DNA from: Chelativorans sp. ZYF759
Lineage (GTDB): Bacteria > Pseudomonadota > Alphaproteobacteria > Rhizobiales > Rhizobiaceae
NCBI RefSeq assembly: GCF_012911015.1
Contig: NZ_WVVV01000006.1
Coordinates: forward strand, 247,137-311,136
Direction of reading: 5' to 3'
Length of the DNA stretch: 64,000 bases
Positions 54,138 to 64,000 of the stretch are shown one piece after another. A program made the translations under genes and the position numbers. Every line of letters starts with the position of its first letter. Within the stretch, counting starts at the first letter, position 1. Below the pieces are notes generated by a model. That model was not told the origin of the DNA. It ran no database searches and was given only the letters and a program-made list of their open reading frames with translations.

Positions 54138-54617
54138 TCACGCTTCGGCGGACGCTTCCTTTTCGGGCAGCTTGATGCTGCCGCCGGCCTTCTCGATCTT
54201 CTCGATCGCGGCCTTGGAGGCACCAGCCACTTCGAAAGTGACCTTGGCCTTGAGTTCGCCGCCGGAAAGGATGCGAACGCCGTCCTTGGCGCGGCGCACG
54301 ACGCCGGCCTTGATCAGCGCTTCGGTCGTCACCGTCTCCTTGGCGTCGAGCTTCTTGGCATCGATTGCCGTCTGGATGCGAGCCAGCGAGACTTCATTGA
54401 AGTCCTTGCCGAAGATGTTCTTGAAGCCGCGCTTGGGCAGGCGCCGATAGATCGGCATCTGGCCGCCCTCGAAGCCGTTGAGCGCCACGCCGGAACGCGA
54501 GCTCTGGCCCTTGACGCCGCGACCACCGGTCTTGCCGGAGCCCGAGCCAATTCCGCGGCCAACGCGCTTGCGCGACTGATTCGCGCCTTCGCGGTCGTGC
54601 AGTTCGTTGAGTTTCAT
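54138..54617 (-). CDS. rplO: 50S ribosomal protein L15
   Basis: Large-subunit protein contacting 23S rRNA near the exit tunnel. The 159 residues start [20 protein letters not shown] and include the glycine-rich [19 protein letters not shown], then [18 protein letters not shown]. The C-terminal tail is Glu/Ala-rich. It follows rpmD by 19 bases. Confidence 0.98.
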   Translation of the reverse strand: MKLNELHDREGANQSRKRVGRGIGSGSGKTGGRGVKGQSSRSGVALNGFEGGQMPIYRRLPKRGFKNIFGKDFNEVSLARIQTAIDAKKLDAKETVTTEALIKAGVVRRAKDGVRILSGGELKAKVTFEVAGASKAAIEKIEKAGGSIKLPEKEASAEA

Positions 54618-54636
54618 AACGTTGCTCCCGCGCTGC

Positions 54637-54834
54637 TCAAGCCTCGTCCACGACGCGGACGAGGTGGTTGACCTTGGCGATCATGCCACGCACGGAAGGA
54701 GTATCCTCCAGCGTGCGACGGCGATGCATCTTGTTGAGGCCGAGACCGATCAGCGTCTGACGCTGGTCGGGCGACCGACGAATGGGGCTGCCGATCTGTT
54801 CGACAACCAGGGTCTTGCCCTTGCTGCTAGCCAT
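54637..54834 (-). CDS. rpmD: 50S ribosomal protein L30
   Basis: Small peripheral large-subunit protein, 65 residues, with the family core [20 protein letters not shown] and [20 protein letters not shown]. It lies between rpsE (23 bases upstream) and rplO in the spc part of the cluster. Confidence 0.98.
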   Translation of the reverse strand: MASSKGKTLVVEQIGSPIRRSPDQRQTLIGLGLNKMHRRRTLEDTPSVRGMIAKVNHLVRVVDEA

Positions 54835-54857
54835 TGTTCTGTCTCCGCTCTGGGCGC

Positions 54858-55418
54858 CTATTCCTCGGCCGCAACGGCGCCGCCACGGCGCGTCTGGAGC
54901 GTCGAGTACTTGATGCCACGCTGGGCAGCGATGTCCTTGGGATGCATCTGCCGCTTCAGCGCGTCGAAAGTCGCGCGCACCATGTTGTAGGGATTGGAAG
55001 ATCCCATCGACTTGGCAACGACGTCGTGCATGCCGAGCGTTTCGAAGACGGCGCGCATGGGGCCGCCCGCGATGATGCCGGTACCGGCCTTGGCGGTGCG
55101 CAGCAGAACCTTGCCGGCTCCATGGCGGCCATGCACGTCATGGTGCAGGGTACGACCCGAGCGCAGCGGCACGAAGATCATGTCGCGCTTGGCACTCTCG
55201 GTAGCCTTGCGGATCGCCTCCGGCACTTCGCGCGCCTTGCCATGACCGAAGCCGACACGGCCCTTCTGGTCACCCACGACGACGAGCGCAGCGAAGCCGA
55301 AACGACGGCCACCCTTGACCACCTTGGCAACGCGGTTGATGTGAACGAGCTTGTCGACAAATTCGCTGTCGCGCTCCTCGCGGTCGCGTCCGCGACCCTC
55401 TCTGCGGTCTTGTGCCAT
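54858..55418 (-). CDS. rpsE: 30S ribosomal protein S5
   Basis: Small-subunit protein at the mRNA entry, contributing to decoding accuracy and helicase activity. The 186 residues have [20 protein letters not shown], the spectinomycin-loop region and [18 protein letters not shown]. The N-terminus is longer and more charged than in E. coli. Reading on the minus strand it follows rplR by 73 bases, one of the larger gaps. Confidence 0.98.
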   Translation of the reverse strand: MAQDRREGRGRDREERDSEFVDKLVHINRVAKVVKGGRRFGFAALVVVGDQKGRVGFGHGKAREVPEAIRKATESAKRDMIFVPLRSGRTLHHDVHGRHGAGKVLLRTAKAGTGIIAGGPMRAVFETLGMHDVVAKSMGSSNPYNMVRATFDALKRQMHPKDIAAQRGIKYSTLQTRRGGAVAAEE

Positions 55419-55491
55419 TGCCCTGATCCTTATTCTTTTCCGGAAGCACAGATTGAAAATGCGATCGGGCGCCTGTTGCGCCCGCCGCGGT

Positions 55492-55851
55492 TCAGAAGCT
55501 CAGCCCGCCCTCCCGAGCGGCGTCGGCCAGCGCCTTGACGCGGCCATGGTAGATGTACGGCCCGCGGTCGAACACGACCTGGGAGACACCCGCCTTCTTC
55601 GCGCGCTCGGCAATCAGCTTGCCGACCTCGACGGCAGCCGACGTATCGGCACCCGTCTTGAGCGAGCCCTTGAGATCCTTGTCCAGGGTCGAAGCGGCAG
55701 CGAGGGTGTGACCTTTCGCGTCGTCGATGATCTGGACATAGATATTCTTGGACGAGCGATAAACCGACAGGCGCGGACGCTCGCCGGCAACTTTCTTGAC
55801 CTGTTTGCGCACGCGGGTGGCGCGGCGAACAATCGAACTCTTCGTAGCCAT
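55492..55851 (-). CDS. rplR: 50S ribosomal protein L18
   Basis: Binds 5S rRNA in the central protuberance. The 119 residues contain [20 protein letters not shown] and [20 protein letters not shown]. It lies 12 bases after rplF. Confidence 0.98.
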   Translation of the reverse strand: MATKSSIVRRATRVRKQVKKVAGERPRLSVYRSSKNIYVQIIDDAKGHTLAAASTLDKDLKGSLKTGADTSAAVEVGKLIAERAKKAGVSQVVFDRGPYIYHGRVKALADAAREGGLSF

Positions 55852-55863
55852 GACGTGCAGTCC

Positions 55864-56397
55864 CTACTTCTTCTTGCCTTCCTTGCGGAGGATTCGCTCA
55901 TTCGCATAGCGCACGCCCTTGCCCTTGTAGGGCTCCGGCGGCCGGTATGCGCGAATCTCCGAGGCGGTCTGGCCGACAACCTGCTTGTCGATGCCGCTCA
56001 CGACGATTTCGGTCGGCTTCGGCACGGCGATGGTGACACCTTCGCGCGCCTCGTAGACCACATCGTGGCTGAAGCCAAGCGCCAGCTGCAGATTCTTGCC
56101 CTGCATCGCCGCGCGATAACCCACGCCGGTGATCTCGAGCTTGCGCTCGTAACCGTTTGCCACGCCATCGAAGATGTTCTGGATCTGGGTCCGGGACATG
56201 CCCCACTTGGAGCGTGCGTCCTTGGACTGATCCTTAGGCTCGACGGAAACGGCGCCGTCTTCCATCTTCACCAGAACCTCGTCATTGACGAGAAACTTCA
56301 GTTCGCCCTTCGGGCCCTTCGCGGTGACGGTCTGGCCGTCCACACTCGCCGTCACGCCCTTGGGCACGGCGATCGGTCTCTTACCGATACGAGACAT
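55864..56397 (-). CDS. rplF: 50S ribosomal protein L6
   Basis: Large-subunit protein near the GTPase-associated centre. The 177 residues start [20 protein letters not shown] and contain [20 protein letters not shown] and the C-terminal signature [19 protein letters not shown]. It follows rpsH by 37 bases. Confidence 0.98.
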   Translation of the reverse strand: MSRIGKRPIAVPKGVTASVDGQTVTAKGPKGELKFLVNDEVLVKMEDGAVSVEPKDQSKDARSKWGMSRTQIQNIFDGVANGYERKLEITGVGYRAAMQGKNLQLALGFSHDVVYEAREGVTIAVPKPTEIVVSGIDKQVVGQTASEIRAYRPPEPYKGKGVRYANERILRKEGKKK

Positions 56398-56434
56398 GTT
56401 CGTGTCCTCGCTTCTTGTTTTTCAGCCGACCAGA

Positions 56435-56833
56435 TCAGAAGATCCGGCAGAGAATTTCCCCGCCGACATTCTGCTCGCGCGCCTCGTGATCCGCCATCAC
56501 GCCCTTCGGCGTGGACAGGATGGAGACGCCAAGGCCGTTGGCGACATTGGGGATCGACTTGACCGACACGTAGACGCGGCGGCCCGGCTTGGAGACGCGA
56601 GCGATCTCGCGAATCACCGGCTCACCGTCGAAATATTTCAGCTCGATCTCGATCTCGGACTTGCCGTTATCGAAATCGGTCTGGCTATAGTCACGGATGT
56701 AGCCTTCCGACTTCATCACGTCGAGAACGCGGGCGCGCAGCTTGGAGGCCGGGGTGGAGACCTTGGTCTTCCGGCGGCCGTAGGCGTTGCGGATGCGTGT
56801 CAGCATATCGCCGAGGGGATCACTTAGTGCCAT
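56435..56833 (-). CDS. rpsH: 30S ribosomal protein S8
   Basis: Central-domain small-subunit protein, in E. coli also the autogenous repressor of the spc operon. The 132 residues start [20 protein letters not shown] after MALS and end with the S8 signature region [20 protein letters not shown]. It follows rpsN by 12 bases. Confidence 0.98.
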   Translation of the reverse strand: MALSDPLGDMLTRIRNAYGRRKTKVSTPASKLRARVLDVMKSEGYIRDYSQTDFDNGKSEIEIELKYFDGEPVIREIARVSKPGRRVYVSVKSIPNVANGLGVSILSTPKGVMADHEAREQNVGGEILCRIF

Positions 56834-56845
56834 GTTCCCGACTCC

Positions 56846-57151
56846 TTACCAGCTCGACTTCACAAGACCGGGGATGAGGCCGCTATTGCCGAGTTCCCTC
56901 AGCGCAATACGGCTCATCTTCAGCTTGCGATAATAAGCGCGCGGGCGACCGGTGACCTCGCAACGATTGCGAACGCGGGTCTTGGACGAGTTGCGCGGCA
57001 GGGCGGCCAGTTCCAACTGAGCGCGGAAACGCTCTTCCATCGGATTGGTCTGGTCCATGATGATCTTCTTCAGCTCCGCGCGCTTGGCGGCAAAGCGGTG
57101 GACCATCTGCCGGCGCTTCTTGTCCTTCTCGACTGCACTTGTCTTGGCCAT
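56846..57151 (-). CDS. rpsN: 30S ribosomal protein S14
   Basis: The 101-residue long, zinc-free form of S14, with [20 protein letters not shown] but only one cysteine, as is usual in Proteobacteria. The start is the ATG of [10 protein letters not shown]. It lies 28 bases after rplE. Confidence 0.98.
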   Translation of the reverse strand: MAKTSAVEKDKKRRQMVHRFAAKRAELKKIIMDQTNPMEERFRAQLELAALPRNSSKTRVRNRCEVTGRPRAYYRKLKMSRIALRELGNSGLIPGLVKSSW

Positions 57152-57179
57152 GTCTATGCCTGTCCTTTTCTCGCTGCCG

Positions 57180-57737
57180 TTACCGGCGGAAGGGGAAGTT
57201 GAAAGCCGTGAGCAGCGCCCGGGCCTCGTCGTCCGTCTTCGCGGTCGTACAAACGATGATGTCCATTCCCCAGATCTGATCGACCTTGTCGTAATTGATC
57301 TCGGGGAACACGATGTGCTCCTTGACGCCCATGGCAAAATTGCCGCGGCCGTCGAAGCTCTTTGGGTTCAGGCCGCGAAAGTCACGCACGCGCGGCAGCG
57401 CGATGGTGACCAGGCGGTCCAGAAATTCGTACATGCGGTCCTGGCGAAGGGTGACCTTGGCACCGATCGGCATGAACTCGCGCACCTTGAAGCCGGCGAT
57501 CGACTTGCGGGCCTTGGTGATGACGGCCTTCTGGCCGGCAATCATCGTCAGGTCCTCGGCCGCCACCGAAGGCTTCTTGGAATCGGCGGTCGCTTCGCCA
57601 ACACCCATGTTGATGACGACCTTGTCGATGCGCGGAACCTGAAGCTCGTTCGCATACCCGAACTGCTCGGTCATCGCGCTGCGGATCGTGTCCCGGTAAA
57701 GGGTCTTCATCCGCGGTTCGTATTTGGTGTCAGCCAT
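57180..57737 (-). CDS. rplE: 50S ribosomal protein L5
   Basis: 5S rRNA-binding protein of the central protuberance. The 185 residues have [20 protein letters not shown], then [20 protein letters not shown] and [20 protein letters not shown]. Its start overlaps the end of rplX by eight bases, so translation is coupled. Confidence 0.98.
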   Translation of the reverse strand: MADTKYEPRMKTLYRDTIRSAMTEQFGYANELQVPRIDKVVINMGVGEATADSKKPSVAAEDLTMIAGQKAVITKARKSIAGFKVREFMPIGAKVTLRQDRMYEFLDRLVTIALPRVRDFRGLNPKSFDGRGNFAMGVKEHIVFPEINYDKVDQIWGMDIIVCTTAKTDDEARALLTAFNFPFRR

Positions 57738-58041
57738 TGATCACTTCTCCCGAGCGCTTGGCGACGCGCACCTTGCCGCCGTCGCGGATCTCGAAACCGA
57801 CGCGGGTCGGCTTGCCGTCCTTGGGATCGGCGATCGCGATGTTCGACAGATGGATCGGCGCTTCCTTGCGGATGATGCCGCCTTCCTGATTGGCCGACTG
57901 GCGCTGGTGACGCACGACCATGTTGATGCCGCGTACCAGGGCCTTGTCGTCCTTGGGCATAACCCTGACGACCTCGCCGGTGCGGCCCTTGTCCTTGCCG
58001 GCCAAGACGACGACCTTGTCGCCCTTGCGAATCTTCTGCAT
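57730..58041 (-). CDS. rplX: 50S ribosomal protein L24
   Basis: Early-assembly large-subunit protein. The 103 residues have the KOW motif [20 protein letters not shown] and [20 protein letters not shown]. It lies 12 bases after rplN and overlaps rplE by eight bases. Confidence 0.98.
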   Translation of the reverse strand: MQKIRKGDKVVVLAGKDKGRTGEVVRVMPKDDKALVRGINMVVRHQRQSANQEGGIIRKEAPIHLSNIAIADPKDGKPTRVGFEIRDGGKVRVAKRSGEVING

Positions 58042-58053
58042 CTTTCCGGCTCC

Positions 58054-58422
58054 TTACAGCACTTCCGGTGCCAGCGAGATGATCTTCATGTGGTTCTTGG
58101 CGCGCAGTTCGCGCGGCACAGGACCGAAGATACGGGTGCCCACCGGCTCCTTCTTGTTGTCGACCAGCACGGCCGCATTCTTGTCGAATCGGATCACGCT
58201 GCCGTCGGCGCGGCGAATGTCCTTGGCCGTGCGAACCACGACCGCCTTCATCACGTCGCCCTTCTTGACGCGGCCGCGCGGGATGGCTTCCTTGACCGAC
58301 ACCACGATGATGTCGCCCACGGAAGCGTATTTCCGCTTCGAGCCGCCCAGCACCTTGATGCACATAACACGACGGGCGCCGGAATTGTCCGCGACGTCAA
58401 GGTTTGTCTGCATCTGAATCAT
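58054..58422 (-). CDS. rplN: 50S ribosomal protein L14
   Basis: Large-subunit interface protein. The 122 residues include [20 protein letters not shown], the signature [20 protein letters not shown], and [17 protein letters not shown] at the end. It follows rpsQ after 69 bases. Confidence 0.98.
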   Translation of the reverse strand: MIQMQTNLDVADNSGARRVMCIKVLGGSKRKYASVGDIIVVSVKEAIPRGRVKKGDVMKAVVVRTAKDIRRADGSVIRFDKNAAVLVDNKKEPVGTRIFGPVPRELRAKNHMKIISLAPEVL

Positions 58423-58491
58423 GACTGGCCGCCTTCTTCTTCTCTACCGACAGGGGTCCAGTTCCCTGCCCGGATGACTTTCGTTGTTCCG

Positions 58492-58734
58492 TTATTCGGC
58501 CTGAGCCTCGGTGACCACGACCCAACGCTTGTTCTTCGACATGGGTGCAGCCTCCTGGATCAGGACGATATCGCCGACCTTGCACGCATTGCTTTCGTCA
58601 TGCGCCTGGTACTTCTTCGACATGCGCACGGTCTTCTTCATCACCGGGTGGGTGAAGCGCCGTTCGATCTTGACGACGACCGTCTTGTCATTCTTGTCGC
58701 TGACGACGGTGCCCTGCATTACGCGCTTTGGCAT
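58492..58734 (-). CDS. rpsQ: 30S ribosomal protein S17
   Basis: Primary 16S rRNA-binding protein. The 80 residues start [20 protein letters not shown] and contain [20 protein letters not shown] and the [20 protein letters not shown] end. It lies 11 bases after rpmC. Confidence 0.98.
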   Translation of the reverse strand: MPKRVMQGTVVSDKNDKTVVVKIERRFTHPVMKKTVRMSKKYQAHDESNACKVGDIVLIQEAAPMSKNKRWVVVTEAQAE

Positions 58735-58745
58735 GTTGTTCGTCC

Positions 58746-58946
58746 TTACGCCTTCTTGTCGGCCGACTTTTCGGCCGCAATCGTCTTGATACGCGCAATG
58801 TCACGGCGAACCTGCCGGATGCGCGCGGTTTTCTCCAGCTGCCCCGTCGCTCTCTGAAAGCGAAGGTTGAACTGCTCCTTCTTGAGCGCGGCCAGTTCGT
58901 CGGCCAGCTCATCAGGGGTCTTGGACCTCACGTCGGAAGCCTTCAT
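58746..58946 (-). CDS. rpmC: 50S ribosomal protein L29
   Basis: Small exit-tunnel-rim protein that helps bind trigger factor and SRP. The 66 residues form two helices, with [20 protein letters not shown] and [17 protein letters not shown]. It lies 15 bases after rplP. Confidence 0.98.
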   Translation of the reverse strand: MKASDVRSKTPDELADELAALKKEQFNLRFQRATGQLEKTARIRQVRRDIARIKTIAAEKSADKKA

Positions 58947-58961
58947 GACGCTCGTCCTTTC

Positions 58962-59375
58962 CTATTCCGCGATGCGCTGTACGAAGCGCGTCTTGACCGA
59001 GAGCTTGGCAGCGCCGAGGCGCAGCGCCTCACGTGCGACATCCTCGGCAACGCCGTCGATCTCGAACATGATGCGGCCGGGCTTTACGCGCGCGGCCCAG
59101 TAGTCGACCGAACCCTTGCCCTTACCCATGCGGACCTCGGTCGGCTTGGATGTGACCGGCAGGTCGGGGAAGACGCGGATCCACACACGGCCCTGGCGCT
59201 TCATGAAGCGCGTGATGGCGCGGCGGGCTGCCTCGATCTCGCGCGCGGTGACGCGGTTGGGTTCCAGCGCCTTCAGTCCGAAGCCACCGAAATTGAGGTC
59301 CGTGCCGCCCTTCGCCAGGCCGTGGATACGGCCCTTGAACTGCTTGCGGAACTTTGTGCGCTTAGGCTGCAGCAT
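58962..59375 (-). CDS. rplP: 50S ribosomal protein L16
   Basis: Contacts tRNA near the peptidyl-transferase centre. The 137 residues start [20 protein letters not shown] and carry [20 protein letters not shown]. The arginine hydroxylated in other bacteria lies in the [11 protein letters not shown] region context. It follows rpsC by 28 bases. Confidence 0.98.
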   Translation of the reverse strand: MLQPKRTKFRKQFKGRIHGLAKGGTDLNFGGFGLKALEPNRVTAREIEAARRAITRFMKRQGRVWIRVFPDLPVTSKPTEVRMGKGKGSVDYWAARVKPGRIMFEIDGVAEDVAREALRLGAAKLSVKTRFVQRIAE

Positions 59376-59403
59376 CTCTTAATTCTCCAAATGTTCAGCC
59401 AGC

Positions 59404-60105
59404 TCAGGCGTTCTCGCGGCGGCGGTTGCCGCCCTGATCGCCCTCGATGGCGCGGCGCTCGGAGGCCATCGGGTCATGCTCGAGGATCTCGCCCTTGAAC
59501 ACCCAGACCTTGACGCCACAGATACCGTAAGCGGTCTTTGCCTCGGCACGACCGTAATCGACATCGGCGCGCAGCGTGTGCAGCGGAACGCGACCTTCGC
59601 GATACCACTCCATGCGCGCGATCTCGGCACCGCCGAGACGGCCGGAGCAGTTGATGCGGATGCCCTCGGCGCCCAGACGCATGGCCGACTGAACGGCACG
59701 CTTCATGGCGCGGCGGAAGGCAACGCGGCGCTCCAGCTGCTGCGCGATGGACTGCGCGATCAGCGTGGCGTCGATCTCGGGCTTGCGGACCTCGACGATG
59801 TTGAGGTGCGTGTCGACCTTGGTCATGTCGGTCAGCTTCTTGCGAAGCTTCTCGATGTCGGCGCCCTTCTTGCCGATGATGAGGCCCGGGCGCGCCGCAT
59901 GAATGGTCACGCGGCACTTCTTGTGCGGACGCTCGATCACGATCTTGGAGACGGCGGCCTGCTTGAGTTCCTTCTCGAGGTACTCACGGATCTTCAGATC
60001 CTCGTGCAGGAGCTTGCCGTACTCGCCCGTATTGGCGAACCAGCGCGAGTCCCAGGTGCGGTTGATGCCGAGCCGAAGACCGATCGGATTGATTTTCTGG
60101 CCCAT
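59404..60105 (-). CDS. rpsC: 30S ribosomal protein S3
   Basis: Head protein at the mRNA entry. The 233 residues have [20 protein letters not shown], the KH domain [18 protein letters not shown] and [24 protein letters not shown] segments (here [18 protein letters not shown]). The C-terminal tail is charged. It overlaps rplV by one base. Confidence 0.98.
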   Translation of the reverse strand: MGQKINPIGLRLGINRTWDSRWFANTGEYGKLLHEDLKIREYLEKELKQAAVSKIVIERPHKKCRVTIHAARPGLIIGKKGADIEKLRKKLTDMTKVDTHLNIVEVRKPEIDATLIAQSIAQQLERRVAFRRAMKRAVQSAMRLGAEGIRINCSGRLGGAEIARMEWYREGRVPLHTLRADVDYGRAEAKTAYGICGVKVWVFKGEILEHDPMASERRAIEGDQGGNRRRENA

Positions 60106-60491
60106 CAGGCGGCCTCCACTTCTTCTAGTTCGCGCACGACGATGGTCAGATGCGAGAACGGCTTCTCGATGCGGCTGGCGCGACCGCGGCCACGTGCGTG
60201 GAACCGCTTCATCACGATCGACTTGCCGACATAGGCCTCGGCCACAACGAGAGCATCCACGTCCAAGCCGTGATTGTTCTCGGCATTGGCGATTGCCGAT
60301 TCCAGCGTCTTCCTGACCGTGCCGGCGATCCGCTTGCGCGAAAATTCCAGATCGGTCAGCGCGGTAGCAACCGACTTGCCGCGGATCATGGCGGCAACCA
60401 GGTTGAGCTTCTGCGGGCTGACGCGGAGCGTGCGGGCAACCGCACGCGCCTCGTTATCCGCAAGCCTGCGCGGAGCCTTGGCCTTGCCCAT
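60105..60491 (-). CDS. rplV: 50S ribosomal protein L22
   Basis: Exit-tunnel protein whose beta-hairpin loop borders the macrolide site. The 128 residues include [20 protein letters not shown] and the hairpin [20 protein letters not shown]. It overlaps rpsC by one base and follows rpsS after two. Confidence 0.98.
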   Translation of the reverse strand: MGKAKAPRRLADNEARAVARTLRVSPQKLNLVAAMIRGKSVATALTDLEFSRKRIAGTVRKTLESAIANAENNHGLDVDALVVAEAYVGKSIVMKRFHARGRGRASRIEKPFSHLTIVVRELEEVEAA

Positions 60492-60493
60492 GA

Positions 60494-60772
60494 TTACTTC
60501 CTCTTAGCCTTCTTGTCCGCGCCATGACCGTAATAGGTCCGGGTCGGAGCGAATTCGCCGAATTTGTGGCCCACCATCTCCTCGGAAACGGAGACCGGGA
60601 TGTGCTTTTGGCCGTTGTAGACGCCGAAGGTAAGACCGACGAACTGGGGCAGGACCGTAGAACGGCGGCTCCAGATCTTGATCACCTCGTTACGGCCGCC
60701 TTCGCGCACCTTGTCGGCCTTCTTCAACAGGAAGCCGTCGACGAACGGGCCTTTCCAGACAGAACGTGTCAC
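60494..60772 (-). CDS. rpsS: 30S ribosomal protein S19
   Basis: Head protein that contacts S13. The 92 residues start [20 protein letters not shown] and include [20 protein letters not shown] and [20 protein letters not shown]. It lies 16 bases after rplB. Confidence 0.98.
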   Translation of the reverse strand: MTRSVWKGPFVDGFLLKKADKVREGGRNEVIKIWSRRSTVLPQFVGLTFGVYNGQKHIPVSVSEEMVGHKFGEFAPTRTYYGHGADKKAKRK

Positions 60773-60788
60773 GTCGGACTACCTTTCC

Positions 60789-61625
60789 TTACTTCTTGCG
60801 CTGATGGCGCGAGCGCATGATGAACTTGTCGGTCGACTTGTTCGACCGTGTCCGCTTGCCCTTGGTCGGCTGACCCCAGGGCGACACCGGGTGACGACCA
60901 CCCGACGTACGACCTTCACCGCCACCATGCGGGTGATCGACAGGGTTCATGGACACGCCGCGGTTGGCGGGGCGACGGCCACGCCAGCGCGAACGACCAG
61001 CCTTGCCATCGTTGGTGTTGCCGTGATCGGAATTCGAAACCGCACCGACGGTGGCCATGCAGGAGCCGTGAACGACGCGCTGCTCACCCGAATTGAGGCG
61101 CAGGATCGCCATGCCCTGGTCGCGACCGACCAGCTGGGCGTAGGCACCGGCCGAACGCGCGATTTGTCCGCCCTTGGCGGGCTTCAGCTCGACATTGTGC
61201 ACGATCGTGCCGACCGGCATGACGCCCAGCGGCATCGCATTGCCGGGCTTCACGTCGACGTCCTTCTCGCCCGAAATCACCTGGTCGCCGGCCGAAAGGC
61301 GCTGCGGCGCGATGATGTAGGACAGCTCACCATCATCGTACTTGATCAGCGCGATGAACGCGGTCCGGTTCGGATCGTATTCGATACGCTCGACGGTCGC
61401 CGGCATGTCAAACTTGCGCCGGCGGAAGTCGACCATGCGATAGGTACGCTTGTGACCGCCACCGCGATGGCGGACCGTCATGCGACCGGCATTGTTTCGT
61501 CCGCCCTTGGAGGAAAGACCCTCGGTCAGGCCCTTCACCGGCTTGCCCTTGTAGAGGCCGGAGCGGTCCACGATGACCAGCTGACGCTGGCCGGGCGTGG
61601 TCGGATTGAATGTCTTGAGTGCCAT
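60789..61625 (-). CDS. rplB: 50S ribosomal protein L2
   Basis: Core large-subunit protein near the peptidyl-transferase centre. The 278 residues contain [20 protein letters not shown], the [19 protein letters not shown] loop with the conserved histidine, and [16 protein letters not shown] at the end. It lies 11 bases after rplW. Confidence 0.99.
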   Translation of the reverse strand: MALKTFNPTTPGQRQLVIVDRSGLYKGKPVKGLTEGLSSKGGRNNAGRMTVRHRGGGHKRTYRMVDFRRRKFDMPATVERIEYDPNRTAFIALIKYDDGELSYIIAPQRLSAGDQVISGEKDVDVKPGNAMPLGVMPVGTIVHNVELKPAKGGQIARSAGAYAQLVGRDQGMAILRLNSGEQRVVHGSCMATVGAVSNSDHGNTNDGKAGRSRWRGRRPANRGVSMNPVDHPHGGGEGRTSGGRHPVSPWGQPTKGKRTRSNKSTDKFIMRSRHQRKK

Positions 61626-61636
61626 CTTCTACGTCC

Positions 61637-61930
61637 TCAAAGACCGGTTGAGACGTCGATCGAATGGCCATCGGCCAGGGTCACGACAGCCTTCTTGACA
61701 TCGCTCTGCCGCCCGCGGGTTCCGCGGAAGCGCTTGACCTTGCCCTTGCGGACCAGCGTGTTGACGCCGGTCACCTTGACCTTGAAGAGCGCCTCGATGG
61801 CGGCCTTGATCTCGGGCTTGGTCGCCTTCTTGGCGACGTTGAAAACGACCTGGTTGTTCTCGGAGGCCATCGTCGACTTCTCGGTCACGACGGGGCTCAC
61901 GATCACATCGTAGTGGCGAAGTTCAGTCAT
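61637..61930 (-). CDS. rplW: 50S ribosomal protein L23
   Basis: Exit-tunnel protein and docking site of trigger factor. The 97 residues have [20 protein letters not shown] and [20 protein letters not shown]. It overlaps rplD by four bases. Confidence 0.98.
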   Translation of the reverse strand: MTELRHYDVIVSPVVTEKSTMASENNQVVFNVAKKATKPEIKAAIEALFKVKVTGVNTLVRKGKVKRFRGTRGRQSDVKKAVVTLADGHSIDVSTGL

Positions 61931-62547
61931 TTGAACCGCTCCTCCAGAGCCTCGATCGCGGACTTCGACAACACAAGCGTGCCTCGCCGCAGGATGTCGT
62001 AGACATTGATGCCCTGGATGGGCAGCACGTCCACGTTCGGAATGTTTGCCGCAGCGCGGCGGAAGTTCTGATCAATCTCGGCGCCGCCGATCATCAGAAC
62101 ATTCGTAAGCCCGAGCTTGGCGAAGCTGTCCACCAACGCCCTGGTCTTGATCTCATTGACCACGAGATCGTCGATGACGATGAGCGCGGATGCCTTGGCC
62201 TTGGCCGAAAGCGCGTGCTTCAGACCAAGCGCGCGGACCTTCTTGGGAAGGTCGATCGCATGGCTGCGCGAGACCGGGCCGTGGGCCTTGCCACCGCCGC
62301 GGAACTGCGGAGCGCGCGCCGAGGAGTGACGAGCGCGACCGGTGCCCTTCTGGCGGTACATCTTGGCGCCGGTGCGCGAGATGTCGGCGCGGCCCTTGGT
62401 CTGGTGCGTGCCCTGCTGGCGCTTGGCCAGCTGCCAGCGCACCACACGCTGCAGGATATCCTCGCGCGGCTCGAGACCGAAGATCTCGTCAGCCAGCGTG
62501 ACCTTGCCAGCATCCTTGCCAGCGAGAGTGGTTACTTTCACGTCCAT
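61927..62547 (-). CDS. rplD: 50S ribosomal protein L4
   Basis: Exit-tunnel protein and, in E. coli, autogenous repressor of the S10 operon. The 206 residues have [20 protein letters not shown], then [20 protein letters not shown] in the tunnel loop. The ATG shares one base with the rplC stop (TGATG). A GTG just before it is an alternative start. Confidence 0.98.
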   Translation of the reverse strand: MDVKVTTLAGKDAGKVTLADEIFGLEPREDILQRVVRWQLAKRQQGTHQTKGRADISRTGAKMYRQKGTGRARHSSARAPQFRGGGKAHGPVSRSHAIDLPKKVRALGLKHALSAKAKASALIVIDDLVVNEIKTRALVDSFAKLGLTNVLMIGGAEIDQNFRRAAANIPNVDVLPIQGINVYDILRRGTLVLSKSAIEALEERFK

Positions 62548-63281
62548 CACTCGGCTCCCTCGCTCGCCTTGGCTTCTTCAGCCGCGGGAGCTTCATTCTT
62601 GGCCGCCGCCGCGCGGATCGCCGCCGGCTTCGGGGCATTGTCGGGCAGCGGCTGCTTGACGGCGTCGCGCACCATGATCCAGGAGCCCTTGGCGCCGGGA
62701 ACGGCACCACGAATAAGGATCAGGCCGCGGTCGACATCGGTCGAGACCACTTCCAGGTTCTGGGTGGTCACACGGGTGGCACCCATGTGTCCGGCCATCT
62801 TCTTGCCCTTGAACACCCTGCCCGGATCCTGGTTCTGACCCGTCGAGCCGTGCGCGCGGTGCGACACCGAGTTACCGTGAGATGCACGACCGCCACCGAA
62901 ATTGTGGCGCTTCATGACACCCTGGAAGCCCTTGCCGATCGACGTCCCCGTCACGTCGACCTTCTGGCCGGCGACGAAGTGATCGACCGTGATTTCCGCG
63001 CCGATATCGACGAGGTTGTCGGGCGAGACCCGGAATTCGGCAACCCGCGCCTTGGGCTCGACGGAGGCGGTGGCGAAGTGGCCACGCATTGCCTTCGGCG
63101 TGTTCTTGACCTTGGCGAGGCCCACACCGAGCTGGAGCGCGGTATAGCCGTTCTTATCCTGGGTGCGCTGCGCGACGACCTGGCAGTTCTCCATACGGAG
63201 TACCGTGACCGGCACATGCTCGCCGGCGTCGTTGTAGACGCGGGTCATCCCGACTTTCTGTGCGATTACACCTGAACGCAT
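62547..63281 (-). CDS. rplC: 50S ribosomal protein L3
   Basis: Early-assembly protein reaching the peptidyl-transferase centre. The 244 residues start [20 protein letters not shown] and contain the [20 protein letters not shown] finger. An Ala/Glu/Lys-rich C-terminal extension of about 30 residues is absent from E. coli L3. It follows rpsJ after 104 bases. Confidence 0.98.
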   Translation of the reverse strand: MRSGVIAQKVGMTRVYNDAGEHVPVTVLRMENCQVVAQRTQDKNGYTALQLGVGLAKVKNTPKAMRGHFATASVEPKARVAEFRVSPDNLVDIGAEITVDHFVAGQKVDVTGTSIGKGFQGVMKRHNFGGGRASHGNSVSHRAHGSTGQNQDPGRVFKGKKMAGHMGATRVTTQNLEVVSTDVDRGLILIRGAVPGAKGSWIMVRDAVKQPLPDNAPKPAAIRAAAAKNEAPAAEEAKASEGAE

Positions 63282-63385
63282 CGGTTCGTTTCCTTCAGAG
63301 TTCCCGGACGGGACATCGTCCCCTCCGCCTCTCTTCTTTCAGAGGAGCCTTCGGGCATGCCCTCCGGCTCATGGTTTCTTGCCCC

Positions 63386-63694
<309 letters not shown>

Positions 63695-63713
63695 CCGTGA
63701 CTTCCTTGTCCTT

Positions 63714-63736
63714 CGCGGGCGCGGGCAGCGCCCGCG
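63714..63736 (-). terminator. GC hairpin between tuf and rpsJ
   Basis: A 9-bp perfect stem CGCGGGCGC/GCGCCCGCG with a five-base loop lies in the 56-base gap. There is no T-run, so it may be a partial terminator or an mRNA processing element that separates tuf from the ribosomal genes. Confidence 0.45.
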
Positions 63737-63750
63737 TCAGACCTTACCTG

Positions 63751-64000
<250 letters not shown>

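Overview
The window reads as chromosomal DNA of an alphaproteobacterium of the Rhizobiales (Hyphomicrobiales), probably near Phyllobacteriaceae; the genus cannot be fixed by eye. The evidence is the GC-rich sequence, a phosphatidylcholine synthase of the Pcs type, a DksA with a single cysteine, a GyrA with a long C-terminal insertion and alanine at the quinolone-determining serine, a tandem cold-shock-domain protein, BA14K and HWE-kinase families, and a ribosomal supercluster that runs rpsM-rpsK-rpoA-rplQ without rpmJ or rpsD. Coding density is high. I see no insertion sequence, prophage, integrase or CRISPR array.

Layout. 1-942: end of the nuo operon (nuoA, nuoB, minus strand). 1242-9826: an orphan FliO-like membrane protein, a GH13 alpha-glucosidase, dksA, rimO, a GST, an AzgA-type purine permease and a quinone oxidoreductase. 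9062-11351: one overlapping minus-strand unit of DUF2182, DUF1326 and pcs. 11455-20754: a UbiH-like hydroxylase, AEC transporter, hspQ, a bicarbonate-transporter/PII-like pair (sbtA-sbtB), nadK, tRNA-Tyr, a TrmH-family methyltransferase, DUF3126, cysE, a crotonase-fold protein without the usual catalytic glutamates, and an AlkZ-type glycosylase. 20751-25981: two overlapping alpha/beta hydrolases, DUF192, tandem CSD protein, gloA, two little-known small proteins (one with a J-domain-like HPD motif) and gph. 26044-31169: tRNA-Val, an OmpA/DUF4892 protein, an HWE-like kinase and a large L,D-transpeptidase.

31623-37549 holds a BA14K protein, a PLP decarboxylase and the complete four-gene Anbu cluster (ATP-grasp, alpha-E, transglutaminase, Anbu peptidase), the best candidate for an incompletely understood system here. 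37753-43215: a DUF4864-like protein, DUF2177, tgt-queA (queuosine pathway; this Tgt has lost most of its zinc ligands), two cyclophilins, coaD and an unlisted 44-residue membrane peptide. 43244-49309: gyrA, marC family, DUF4168, map and radC.

49379-64000 is the minus-strand translation supercluster, in transcription order tuf, rpsJ, rplC, rplD, rplW, rplB, rpsS, rplV, rpsC, rplP, rpmC, rpsQ, rplN, rplX, rplE, rpsN, rpsH, rplF, rplR, rpsE, rpmD, rplO, secY, adk, rpsM, rpsK, rpoA, rplQ. The tuf part at the right edge has an apparent 5-base deletion that breaks its frame. Most of the window is housekeeping. The noteworthy points are families of unknown role, missing catalytic or metal residues, and a few regulatory-looking repeats.
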